Below are positions 34,067-42,057 of a DNA stretch of 54,462 nucleotides, one piece after another (position 1 is the first letter of the stretch; each line of letters opens with the position of its first letter). Under the pieces are notes generated by a model. The model was not told the DNA's origin. It ran no database searches and was given only the letters and a program-made list of their open reading frames with translations. Source of the stretch: an uncultured Caldilineales bacterium (GTDB taxonomy: Bacteria > Chloroflexota > Anaerolineae > JAAEKA01); the NCBI GenBank assembly GCA_937907455.1, contig CALESQ010000015.1, positions 1-54,462 on the forward strand. Reading direction: 5' to 3'. The translations under genes and the position numbers were made by a program.

Positions 34067-36649
34067 ATGCAATTTGTCCTCAACGGTCACACCCGCCAGT
34101 TCGATGGCGACCCCGACCTGCCCCTGCTCACCTACCTGCGCGAGCAGGAGGGCTTGATTTCCCCCAAAGACGGCTGCGCGCCGCAAGCTGCTTGTGGCTG
34201 CTGCGCGGTGGATCTGAACGGCAAGGCTGTGCTTTCCTGCGTCACGCCGATGAAAAAGGTGAGCGGCGGTCATGTCGTTACCACCGAAGGGCTTAGCGAG
34301 TTTCGCCAGCAGACCTACGCCCATGCGTTTGTCGCCAAGGGCGGGATTCAGTGCGGCTTTTGCATCCCCGGCATCGTCATGCAAGCCAACAGCCTGTTGG
34401 ATCATACCCCGCAGCCCAGCCGTGACGAGATCGAAAAGGCGCTGACGCCGCATCTGTGCCGCTGCACCGGCTACAAAAAGATTGTGGATGCCATCGAATA
34501 CGCGGCTGAAGCGATCCGCAACGAGGAAGTGATCCCCGAACCCACCTCGCCTGGGCGCGTCGGTGACCGCCAGCCCAAGTACGATTCCTTCAAAACCGTG
34601 CTGGGCCAACGTCCGTATGTAGACGACTTGCATTTTGACGGGCTGCTGCACGCCGCGCTGCGCTGGAGCGATCACCCGCGGGCGCGCGTCTTGCGCATTG
34701 ACACCACAGCCGCCGAGCAGGTGGCCGGGGTGGTGCGCATCTTCACCGCGGCGGATGTGCCGGGACAACGGTACATCGGCCTGATTACGCAGGACTGGCC
34801 GCTGTTCGTGGCCGAGGGCGAAACCACGCGCTACGTGGGCGATGTGCTGGCGGGCGTCGTGGCAGACAGCGCGCTGGCCGCGCGCATCGCTGTGGAGAAA
34901 ATCGTCGTTGAGTACGAGGTGCTGGAGCCGGTGACTGACCCCTTTGCCGCGCTGGCTCCGGACGCGCCGCAGCTTCATCCGCAGGGCAACAAGCTGGCCG
35001 CAACCATTGTCAAGCGCGGCGATATGGCTGCCGCGCGCGCCGCGTCCGCGCATATCGTCAGCGGGCGCTATGAAACGCAGCGCATCGAACATGGCTATAT
35101 GGAGCCGGAAGCGGCTGTGGCGCTGCCCGCGGGCGAGGGCTTCGCGGTTCAGGTTTATTCGCAGAGCCAGGGCGTATACGAAGACCGCATCCAGATTGCC
35201 CGGCTGCTGGGGCTGTCGGATGACGAGGTGCGGGTGATCCTCGTGCCCAACGGCGGCGGTTTTGGCGGCAAGGAAGACCTGTCGGTGCAGGGGCACGCCG
35301 CGCTGATGGCCTATACGCTGGGCAAGCCGGTGAAAGTCAAGCTGACGCGCGACGAGTCGATTCGGATGCACCCCAAGCGGCATCCGATGTGGCTGGACTA
35401 CGAAGTGGGCTGCGATGCCGACGGCATGTTGACCTTCGTTTACACGCGCATCATGGGCGACACGGGCGCGTACGCGTCTGTGGGCGCGAAGGTGCTGGAG
35501 CGGGCCGCGGGCCACGCCACCGGCGCTTACCACGTCCCCGCGGCGGACATCGAGGCTGTGGCCGCGTACACCAACAACGTGCCTTGCGGCGCAATGCGCG
35601 GTTTCGGTGTCAACCAGTCGGCCTTTGCCATTGAAAGCCTGATTGATCAGCTTTGCGAGCTGGGCGGCTTCGACCGCTGGCAGTTCCGCTGGAACAACGC
35701 CATCACCGAGGGGCGCATGACCGCCACCGGCCAGGTGATCGAGGGCGGTGCAGGCTTGCGCGCCACGCTGGAGGCGGTGAAAGATGCCTTTTACGCGGCG
35801 AAGACGGCCGGGTTGGCCTGCGGCATCAAGAATACCGGCATCGGCAATGGGGTCACGGACTTTTCGTTGGTGCGTGTCAGTGTGCTGGCCCCTGACCGGG
35901 TGCGCATTGACCACGGCTGGACCGAGATGGGCCAGGGTGTGCATACGGTGGCGCTGCAAGCACTCTGCACGGAAACCGGCCTCGATCCGCGCATCGTTGA
36001 GGTGTATGTGGACACCGCATCCGGCCAGGAAGCGGGCATGACCACGGCCTCGCGCGCGACCTCGCTGGTGGGGAATGCCACGATTGACGCAGCTAAAAAG
36101 CTGGCACTCGATCTTCAGCAGCACGCGCTGGCTGAGTTGGTGGGACGGCAATACGACGGCTTTTGGAAGTGCGACTGGACTACGAAGCCAGAAACCGTAA
36201 CTGACACGCCGATCACTCACTATTCCTACAGCTACGCCACTCAACTGGTGATTTTGGACGATGAGGGGCAGATCGAAAAGATTGTGGCCGCGCATGATGC
36301 GGGCAAGATCTTCAACCCTACGTTGTTCGAGGGCCAATTGGAAGGCTCGCTGCACATGGGCCTGGGCTACGCCATCAGCGAGGATTTGCCGATGGAAGGT
36401 GGCTATTTCAAGAGTACACGGCTGCGCCAATGTGGCATCCTGCGGGCCAAGGAGATGCCGGAGCTGGAAGTGATCGGCGTTGAAGTGGCCGATCCGCATG
36501 GGCCGTACGGCGCCAAGGGCGTCGGTGAAATCGGCCTGGTTCCCACGGCGGGCGCGGTGGCGAACGCGCTCTATCAGTTCGACGGCATCCGCCGCACCAA
36601 GCTGCCGATGGCGCTGCCGCGCCGGCAGGCTGTCAGAAGTAAGCAGTAA
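34067..36649 (+). CDS. Fused selenium-type xanthine dehydrogenase (2Fe-2S plus Mo domains)
   Basis: This 860-residue protein fuses two 2Fe-2S domains (1-155) to the molybdopterin-binding hydroxylase domain (about 180-850) as in the selenium-dependent xanthine dehydrogenase group. Cluster ligands are C37, C43, C46, C58 and C96, C99, C131, C133 (CGFC and CRC). The Mo part shows PNGGGFGGKEDL, GAMRGFGVNQS and the catalytic glutamate E821 in GVGEIGLVP. No FAD subunit gene is adjacent, so electrons must go to another acceptor, perhaps a ferredoxin or an F420 enzyme. It would hydroxylate xanthine, hypoxanthine or a related heterocycle. GGAGG lies six bases before the ATG. The last codons and the stop lie in repeat units. 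Confidence 0.87.
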   Translation: MQFVLNGHTRQFDGDPDLPLLTYLREQEGLISPKDGCAPQAACGCCAVDLNGKAVLSCVTPMKKVSGGHVVTTEGLSEFRQQTYAHAFVAKGGIQCGFCIPGIVMQANSLLDHTPQPSRDEIEKALTPHLCRCTGYKKIVDAIEYAAEAIRNEEVIPEPTSPGRVGDRQPKYDSFKTVLGQRPYVDDLHFDGLLHAALRWSDHPRARVLRIDTTAAEQVAGVVRIFTAADVPGQRYIGLITQDWPLFVAEGETTRYVGDVLAGVVADSALAARIAVEKIVVEYEVLEPVTDPFAALAPDAPQLHPQGNKLAATIVKRGDMAAARAASAHIVSGRYETQRIEHGYMEPEAAVALPAGEGFAVQVYSQSQGVYEDRIQIARLLGLSDDEVRVILVPNGGGFGGKEDLSVQGHAALMAYTLGKPVKVKLTRDESIRMHPKRHPMWLDYEVGCDADGMLTFVYTRIMGDTGAYASVGAKVLERAAGHATGAYHVPAADIEAVAAYTNNVPCGAMRGFGVNQSAFAIESLIDQLCELGGFDRWQFRWNNAITEGRMTATGQVIEGGAGLRATLEAVKDAFYAAKTAGLACGIKNTGIGNGVTDFSLVRVSVLAPDRVRIDHGWTEMGQGVHTVALQALCTETGLDPRIVEVYVDTASGQEAGMTTASRATSLVGNATIDAAKKLALDLQQHALAELVGRQYDGFWKCDWTTKPETVTDTPITHYSYSYATQLVILDDEGQIEKIVAAHDAGKIFNPTLFEGQLEGSLHMGLGYAISEDLPMEGGYFKSTRLRQCGILRAKEMPELEVIGVEVADPHGPYGAKGVGEIGLVPTAGAVANALYQFDGIRRTKLPMALPRRQAVRSKQ

Positions 36650-36713
36650 CCGGTATCCAGTTAGAGTGTGATGGGCTGGAAACTGAAGGCTGTTTACTGG
36701 ATACTGAATACTG
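36638..36713. repeat. AGTAACC heptamer array with inverted partner
   Basis: AGTAAGC, AGTAACC, GGTATCC, AGTTAGA begin within the last codons of the xanthine dehydrogenase gene. Positions 36644-36661 pair with 36696-36713 at 15 of 18 positions. Confidence 0.7.
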
Positions 36714-36775
36714 CTTCGTCCTTGTTTACTTGTCTACCAATTCCTAAAATTCTATATTCAGGAGTTTTCACACCT

Positions 36776-37939
36776 ATGAAACTAGCAAAGCGTATGTCAC
36801 GGTTGGGTACGGAAACCGCGTTTGAAGTCCTGGCGAAAGCCAAGGCGCTGGAAGCGCAGGGCCGGGAGATTATTCATCTGGAGATTGGGGAGCCGGATTT
36901 CGATACACCGGCTAATATTATTGCCGCGGGTGTCAAGGCGCTCAACAGCGGCCAGACCCACTACACGCCCGCCGCGGGTATTTTGCCGCTGCGCCAAAGT
37001 ATTGCCAACGAAGTGGCGCGCACCCGTGGCATCCCGGTGCAGCCAGAGCAGGTGGTGGTCGTCCCTGGCGGCAAGCCGATCATGTTTTATGTGATGCTGG
37101 CGATGTGCGAGAGCGGCGACGAAGTGATTTATCCCAACCCCGGTTTCCCGATCTACGAATCGATGATCAATTTTGCCGGGGCTAAGGCTGTACCGATCCC
37201 GCTGCGCATGGAAAATGACTTCGGCCTGGATGTGGACGAACTGAAGTCGCTGGTGAATGACCGCACGCGGCTGATCATTCTGAACTCGCCTGCCAACCCG
37301 ACCGGCGGCGTGCTGACCGCGGAGCAGTTGGCGCAAGTCGCTGAACTGGCGATGGCGCGCGGCATTCCGGTGTTGTCCGATGAAATCTATGGCCGTATTT
37401 TGTACGAAGGTGAATTCGCCAGCATCGCCAGCGTGCCCGGCATGGCTGATCAAACGATCATCCTCGACGGTTATTCCAAGACCTACGCGATGACCGGTTG
37501 GCGCATGGGCTACGGTGTAATGCCTGCTGAGCTGGCACGCTATATCACGAAACTGGTGACCAACTCGACCTCGTGTACGGCAACGTTTTCGCAGTACGCG
37601 GGCATCGAGGCGCTGGAAGGCCCACAGGACGCGGTGGACGCGATGGTAGCTGCTTTCCGCCGTCGCCGCGATCTGATCGTGGACGGCCTGAACCAGATCC
37701 CCGGCTTCCGCTGCCTGTCCCCGAAGGGCGCGTTCTACGTGTTCCCGAATATCGAAGGCACCGGCAAGACCAGTCAGGAGCTGGCCGATCTGCTGCTATA
37801 CGAGGGTGGCGTGGCCGCGCTGTCTGGTACGTGCTTCGGTGCGTATGGCGAGGGCTTCCTGCGCTTCTCTTACGCCAACTCGGAAGAAAATCTGCGCAAG
37901 GCGCTGGAGCGTATTAACGACGTAGTGAAGCGGTTGTAG
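36776..37939 (+). CDS. Class I/II aminotransferase
   Basis: The 387-residue fold-type-I PLP enzyme is of the aspartate aminotransferase group. Visible are LEIGEPDFDTP near residue 36, YTPAAGILPLRQ, NSPANPTGGV, the PLP lysine in DGYSKTYAMTGWRMGY and the carboxylate-binding Arg in FLRFSYANSEENL. It moves an amino group between an amino acid and a 2-oxoacid; the particular pair is unclear. It follows the dehydrogenase and precedes the 2-hydroxyacid dehydrogenase, which could reduce its keto product. AGGAG lies 11 bases before the ATG. Confidence 0.88.
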   Translation: MKLAKRMSRLGTETAFEVLAKAKALEAQGREIIHLEIGEPDFDTPANIIAAGVKALNSGQTHYTPAAGILPLRQSIANEVARTRGIPVQPEQVVVVPGGKPIMFYVMLAMCESGDEVIYPNPGFPIYESMINFAGAKAVPIPLRMENDFGLDVDELKSLVNDRTRLIILNSPANPTGGVLTAEQLAQVAELAMARGIPVLSDEIYGRILYEGEFASIASVPGMADQTIILDGYSKTYAMTGWRMGYGVMPAELARYITKLVTNSTSCTATFSQYAGIEALEGPQDAVDAMVAAFRRRRDLIVDGLNQIPGFRCLSPKGAFYVFPNIEGTGKTSQELADLLLYEGGVAALSGTCFGAYGEGFLRFSYANSEENLRKALERINDVVKRL

Positions 37940-37947
37940 ACCCTGAT

Positions 37948-38010
37948 GCCCTCACGCCATGCCTCTCACCCCCGGCTCCTCTCCCTTTGGGAGAGGGTTA
38001 GGGTGAGGGC
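37948..38010. repeat. Nested hairpin with G-quadruplex motif
   Basis: GCCCTCAC (37948-37955) pairs with GTGAGGGC (38003-38010), and CCTCTCCC (37978-37985) with GGGAGAGG (37989-37996) inside it. The right side 37989-38009 is four GGG runs separated by AGA, TTA and TGA, a regular G-quadruplex motif on the mRNA strand. It ends 36 bp before the next ATG. The sequence resembles a short dispersed repeat I recall from many bacterial genomes. Confidence 0.75.
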
Positions 38011-38045
38011 CATCCGTATCCCGACGAAGTACATAAGGATCAACC

Positions 38046-39005
38046 ATGAAACCAAAAGTTCTGATTACCCGCCGCGTGCCCCAGGCCGGCATTGATCGAG
38101 TAGCTGAAGTTTGCGACATCGAGCTATGGGACAGCGATTTGCCCATCCCGCGCGAGGTGCTGCTGCAAAAAGTGGCTGACAAGGATGGTTTGTACTGCCT
38201 GCTTACTGAGCGCATCAACGATGAACTGCTGGACGCGGCCCCCAACCTCAAGGTGGTCAGCCAGATGGCCGTGGGCTTCGATAACATTGACGTGCCCGCT
38301 TGCACCAGCCGCGGCATTCCCGTCGGCAACACGCCGGGCGTCCTGACCGAAACCACCGCGGACTTCACCTGGGCGCTGCTGATGTCGGCCGCGCGGCGCA
38401 TTGTGGAAGGTGTGGAGTATGTACGCGCCGGCAAGTGGGTGACCTGGGGCCCGTTGCTGCTGCTAGGGCCTGATCTTTACGGTGCTACCATTGGCATTGT
38501 GGGCATGGGGCGCATCGGTCAGGCTGTGGCACGGCGGGCCATGGGTTTTGGTATGCGCATTCTTTATCACGATGCGTTTGAAATCCCTGGCGTGGCTGAG
38601 GAGTTCGGTGCTACACGTGTAGACATGGATACCCTGCTGGCCGAGTCAGATTTCGTCACCTTGCACGTCAACCTGACCCCGGAAACCCATCACATGATCA
38701 ACGCGGCGGCACTACGCGCGATGAAGCCCACTGCGATTCTTGTCAATGCCGCGCGTGGCCCGGTGGTAGATCACGACGCTCTGGTGGAAGCTCTGCGCAC
38801 AGGCGAGATCGCCTATGCGGCGCTTGATGTCACTGAGCCGGAGCCGCTGCCCGCCGATCACCCGTTGGTACACATGCCAAACTGCATTGTAGTGCCCCAT
38901 ATCGCCAGCGCCAGCATCGCCACACGCACCAAGATGGCACTGATGGCCGCCGAGAATCTGATCGCCGGTGTGCAGGGACAGCCGCTGCCGACGCCGGTCA
39001 ATTAA
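38046..39005 (+). CDS. D-2-hydroxyacid dehydrogenase (glyoxylate/hydroxypyruvate reductase-like)
   Basis: This 319-residue NAD(P)-dependent enzyme reduces 2-oxoacids such as glyoxylate or hydroxypyruvate. The Rossmann motif GIVGMGRIGQAVA, the substrate-binding VSQMAVGFDNID, the catalytic Arg in VNAARGPVVD, the Glu in VTEPEPLP and the His in PHIASAS are all present. Length is normal. In this cluster it may reduce glyoxylate or a keto acid from purine breakdown. AAGGA lies upstream of the ATG. It converges with the MazF-like gene. Confidence 0.9.
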   Translation: MKPKVLITRRVPQAGIDRVAEVCDIELWDSDLPIPREVLLQKVADKDGLYCLLTERINDELLDAAPNLKVVSQMAVGFDNIDVPACTSRGIPVGNTPGVLTETTADFTWALLMSAARRIVEGVEYVRAGKWVTWGPLLLLGPDLYGATIGIVGMGRIGQAVARRAMGFGMRILYHDAFEIPGVAEEFGATRVDMDTLLAESDFVTLHVNLTPETHHMINAAALRAMKPTAILVNAARGPVVDHDALVEALRTGEIAYAALDVTEPEPLPADHPLVHMPNCIVVPHIASASIATRTKMALMAAENLIAGVQGQPLPTPVN

Positions 39006-39038
39006 CAGTCGCAACACAAAACCGGTAAAGTCAAAAAC

Positions 39039-39078
39039 GGAGTTTGGAAGTGGCAAAGTCAAGCCACTTCCAAACTCC
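39039..39078. terminator. Perfect 16-bp hairpin between convergent genes
   Basis: GGAGTTTGGAAGTGGC (39039-39054) and GCCACTTCCAAACTCC (39063-39078) are exact reverse complements around an 8-base loop. There is no T-run. Its place between the 2-hydroxyacid dehydrogenase and mazF genes suits a bidirectional transcript end, or it may be a copy of a dispersed palindrome. Confidence 0.65.
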
Positions 39079-39104
39079 TCGGAACCCGCATTACGCGCGG
39101 CAAC

Positions 39105-39449
39105 TCACACGGCCAGGCTCAACCGTATGGCGCGGTTGACTTCTTCCATGCGCGGCCCAGCGACCAGGCCGACCCTGCTGCCAAGCCGCTGCTTGTCAAC
39201 TGTGCGAATCTGGTCAAGCAAAACTTTGGAAATTTTGCTCAGCCCGGCTTCGCCAGCAGGCAGCAGCACCTCAAAGGGATACACCCGCTCGGTGCCGCTG
39301 GATGAGATCGGTGCAACGATGACCCGCTCGGCGAACTGATTGCCAACATTGTTGGAGATAATCAAAGCCGGACGTGTTTTGGCGATTTCTGAGCCGAGCA
39401 CGGGATCAAGATTGACCCAGTAAACCTCGCCGCGTTGTGGATGGCTCAT
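39105..39449 (-). CDS. MazF/PemK-family endoribonuclease toxin
   Basis: The 114-residue protein matches the MazF/PemK toxin family, which cuts mRNA. Visible are RGEVYWVNLDPVLGSEIAKTRPALIIS at the N-terminus (shortened: RGEVYWVNLDP and KTRPALIIS), VIVAPISSS and the C-terminal LLDQIRTVDKQRL. The ATG at 39449 overlaps the antitoxin stop (ATGA), the usual coupled layout; a GTG at 39458 is less likely. The pair sits between two cluster genes in the opposite direction, suggesting later insertion. The mRNA target cannot be predicted. Confidence 0.88.
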   Translation of the reverse strand: MSHPQRGEVYWVNLDPVLGSEIAKTRPALIISNNVGNQFAERVIVAPISSSGTERVYPFEVLLPAGEAGLSKISKVLLDQIRTVDKQRLGSRVGLVAGPRMEEVNRAIRLSLAV

Positions 39450-39682
39450 GCCGGCCACCCAGCGGTATCTGTGATCTGCCAGTCGTCGTTGAGTGAGCGA
39501 CGATCTTCACGAGTCGCCAGATAGCCTTTCTGCATGGCAGCTTCGATTTCAGCTCGCTCAAGCTGACTGATGCGCTCATCAAGTAGTTCGCTGATCAATG
39601 GACTGAGCCCGCGCGGCGATACAAAAAGTCTTATTCGTTGCAGGAGCGTTTCATCTAAATAAATGGTTGTCCTGGTTGTCAT
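39446..39682 (-). CDS. Antitoxin of the MazF-like pair
   Basis: This 78-residue protein begins with a ribbon-helix-helix-like strand MTTRTTIYLDETLLQRIR, followed by helices and an acidic tail (REDRRSLNDDWQITD) likely to wrap the toxin. Such antitoxins neutralise the toxin and repress their own operon. GAAGGTG precedes the ATG. It is immediately upstream of and overlapping the toxin gene. Assigned partly by position; sequence similarity among antitoxins is low. Confidence 0.78.
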   Translation of the reverse strand: MTTRTTIYLDETLLQRIRLFVSPRGLSPLISELLDERISQLERAEIEAAMQKGYLATREDRRSLNDDWQITDTAGWPA

Positions 39683-39721
39683 CTTTCGTCACCTTCTTCA
39701 ACATACAAACTTGATGATATT

Positions 39722-39751
39722 ATTGTACACAAGCGTGTGCTGTTTTGTCAA
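39722..39751 (-). promoter_or_regulatory. Promoter of the toxin-antitoxin pair with palindrome
   Basis: On the minus strand TTGACA (39751-39746), 18 bp, TACAAT (39727-39722). The imperfect palindrome GTACAC-AAGC-GTGTGC (39725-39740) lies between the boxes and over the -10, a suitable site for antitoxin autorepression. Confidence 0.6.
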
Positions 39752-39778
39752 CTCTTTACCCCTCAAGGAGGTTCCTCA

Positions 39779-40783
39779 ATGACTCAAGATCGCATGGCCC
39801 TGTACCTGCAGGACGCTCACGAGCTGTCCGAAGGGATTGAACTGGCGAAGTACGCCGAGGCTAAGGGATTTGAAGCCGTCTGGCAGGCAGAAAGCCGGCT
39901 GGTGCGCGACGCGATTGTGCCGATGGCTGCCTTTGCCGCGCACACCACGAAGCTCAAGGTGGGTAGTGGCGTCATCAACAACTGGACGCGCAACATCGGC
40001 TTGCTGGCCGCAACCTTCCTGACCCTTGATGATCTTGCCCCTGACCGCGTGATCTGCGGCATCGGCGCGTGGTGGGATCCGCTCGCTAAAAAAGTGGGCA
40101 TTGACCGCAGCAAGCCGCTGCTGGCCATGCGCGAGACGGTGACCGTGCTGCGTCAATTACTCTCCTTGCAGGAAGTTACCTTCCAGGGTCAGTTTCATCA
40201 GGTAGACGGTATCCGGCTGGACGTGGTGCACGGCCGCAAAGAGCCGCGCAACGTGCCGATCTACATCGGTGCTACCGGCATGAAGATGATGGAGCTGACC
40301 GGCGAAATCGCTGACGGCGCAGTGCTGAACTATCTCGTCGCGCCCAAGTACAACCTGGAGGCGATGGACGCGCTGGAGCGCGGGGCCAAGCTGGCCGGCC
40401 GCAGCATTGACGACATTGACCGCCCGCAGTTGATGATCTGTTCGGTGGACTATGACCGCAAAAAGGCGCTGAATGGCGCGCGCAAGATGATGACGCAGTA
40501 TCTCGGCCAGCAGCCGCACCTGATGAAGGCCAGCGGTGTCAGCCAGGAACTGCTCGACGAAATCCATCAGGTGCTGACCTGGCCCGCCACTGATGAAGAG
40601 ATCGAAAACGCCATGCACCTGGTTCCCGACGACGTGGTGCAGATGTGTACCGCCAGCGGCTCGCCGGAAGAAGTCAAGGCCAAGGTGCGCGAGTACATTG
40701 ACCACGGCTGCACCTGCCCCATCCTCTACCCGCTGGGCGATCCCAAGCTGATGATTGATATCTTCAGCGAGGGGTATAGCTGA
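39779..40783 (+). CDS. Luciferase-like (LLM class) oxidoreductase, possibly F420-dependent
   Basis: The 334-residue TIM-barrel protein resembles 5,10-methylenetetrahydromethanopterin reductase and other F420-dependent members of the luciferase family. It shows ELAKYAEAKGFEAVWQAES, KVGSGVINNWTRNIGLLAA, VICGIGAWWDPLAKKVG and VPIYIGATGMKMMELTGEIADG. Flavin- and F420-binding members share these motifs, so the cofactor is open; the F420 reductase-like gene in the same cluster favours F420. AAGGAGG lies 7 bases before the ATG. The substrate is unknown. Confidence 0.8.
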   Translation: MTQDRMALYLQDAHELSEGIELAKYAEAKGFEAVWQAESRLVRDAIVPMAAFAAHTTKLKVGSGVINNWTRNIGLLAATFLTLDDLAPDRVICGIGAWWDPLAKKVGIDRSKPLLAMRETVTVLRQLLSLQEVTFQGQFHQVDGIRLDVVHGRKEPRNVPIYIGATGMKMMELTGEIADGAVLNYLVAPKYNLEAMDALERGAKLAGRSIDDIDRPQLMICSVDYDRKKALNGARKMMTQYLGQQPHLMKASGVSQELLDEIHQVLTWPATDEEIENAMHLVPDDVVQMCTASGSPEEVKAKVREYIDHGCTCPILYPLGDPKLMIDIFSEGYS

Positions 40784-40786
40784 TAA

Positions 40787-40888
40787 CAGGGTGACAGGGT
40801 GATTGGTAGATTGGCAGGCAAGCGGTTAAGTATTCAGCATTAAGCTCAAAACCACTATACCGTTCACTGTTCACCGTTCATCGTTCCC
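40787..40888. repeat. GTTCACT heptamer array before the transporter genes
   Basis: GTTCACT, GTTCACC, GTTCATC and GTTCCC run from 40862 to 40888. The left side has the loosely repeated CAGGGTGACAGGGTGATTGG. The unit is again of the reverse-complement (nnTnAC) type just before a start codon. Confidence 0.6.
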
Positions 40889-40904
40889 GAAAGGCGCGTG
40901 CGAT

Positions 40905-42053
40905 ATGAGCAACGCAACCGGACGTTCAAGCTCGTCCAAGAGGCTTGGCGGAGATCGGCTGTTTGATGCGCTGCTGCCGGCCATTGCCACACTGATTGGC
41001 CTCTTGTTCGGTGCTATATTGCTGTTGGTGCTGGGAGTCAATCCCATCACTGCCTATGGTTCGCTGTTTCAGGGCGCTTTTGGCACGGTCAGCGGCATTA
41101 CCCAAACGCTTACCAAGGCCACCGCGCTGTTGCTGGTAGCACTTGGCATCTGTATCGCCTTCCGCGGCGGAGTGATTAACATCGGCGGCGAAGGGCAGAT
41201 CATCGTCGGCGCCATTGCCTCCACGGCTGTGGCGCTGGCGCTGCCCAACCTGCCGGGTATGCTGCTTATCCCCCTCACTTTGCTTGCTGGCGCGCTCGCC
41301 GGTGCGCTTTGGGGTGGCATTGCCGGCGTGCTGAAGGCGCGCTTTGCCGTGAATGAAATCCTCTCCACGGTGATGCTTAACGCCATTGCCCTGCAATTGA
41401 TGAATTTTCTGCTACGTGGCCCCATGCTCGATCCTGAGCAAGCCGCAGCAGGCACCAATGTGCCGCAAAGCGCCACCCTGCCCGATCAAGTTTGGCTGCT
41501 GCGCCTGGTGCCGCGCACCTTGTTGCATACCGGTCTGATCCTGGCGATCATCCTGGCAGTGTTGGTTTACATCTTCCTCTGGCGCACCACCGTGGGCTAT
41601 CGCATCCGCGCAGTGGGGCTGAACCCTTCGGCAGCGCGCTATGCGGGCATTCCGGTGCGGCGTTACATGGCGCTGGCCATGATTCTCAGCGGCGCATTTG
41701 CCGGGCTGGCCGGTGCGGTAGAGGTGACAGGTGTGCATCACCGCATGATCGAGGGCCTTTCCGGCGGCTACGGCTTCAGTGGCATTGTGGCTGCACTGTT
41801 CGGCAAGCTGCACCCGCTGGGGGCAATTCCGGCATCGGCAATCTTCGGCGGCCTGCTGGTGGGTGCTGACAAGATGCAGCGCAGCGTGCAGGTTCCCAAT
41901 TCATTGGTAGTGGCCGTAAATGGGTTGGTGGTGCTGTTTGTGGTCGCCAGCGACTACTTTGTCAAGCGCCGTGCCCGCCGCCGCGTGGCTGATGTGCCAC
42001 CTGCTGCCATGCCGCCGCTTGCTGCCGCTGTGGCAGCAGAAAGCCAGGGATAA
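40905..42053 (+). CDS. ABC transporter permease, nucleoside/BMP type (first)
   Basis: The 382-residue membrane protein has about ten hydrophobic segments and the branched-chain/nucleoside permease motif YRIRAVGLNPSAARYAGIPV near residue 230, which contacts the ATPase. Other typical parts are ALGICIAFRGGVINIGGEGQ and GYGFSGIVAALFGKLHP. It should form the channel with the second permease. By family it imports purine nucleosides, which suits the neighbouring hydroxylase, but sugars cannot be excluded. The second permease starts 4 bp after its stop. Confidence 0.88.
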   Translation: MSNATGRSSSSKRLGGDRLFDALLPAIATLIGLLFGAILLLVLGVNPITAYGSLFQGAFGTVSGITQTLTKATALLLVALGICIAFRGGVINIGGEGQIIVGAIASTAVALALPNLPGMLLIPLTLLAGALAGALWGGIAGVLKARFAVNEILSTVMLNAIALQLMNFLLRGPMLDPEQAAAGTNVPQSATLPDQVWLLRLVPRTLLHTGLILAIILAVLVYIFLWRTTVGYRIRAVGLNPSAARYAGIPVRRYMALAMILSGAFAGLAGAVEVTGVHHRMIEGLSGGYGFSGIVAALFGKLHPLGAIPASAIFGGLLVGADKMQRSVQVPNSLVVAVNGLVVLFVVASDYFVKRRARRRVADVPPAAMPPLAAAVAAESQG

Positions 42054-42057
42054 CGCC

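Noticed and set aside
33569..36499. Very long open frame on the minus strand (976 codons) opposite the xanthine dehydrogenase and F420 reductase genes
   Set aside because: It is a frame shadow of GC-rich coding sequence; its translation has no recognisable domain and the opposite strand encodes clear enzymes with intact motifs.
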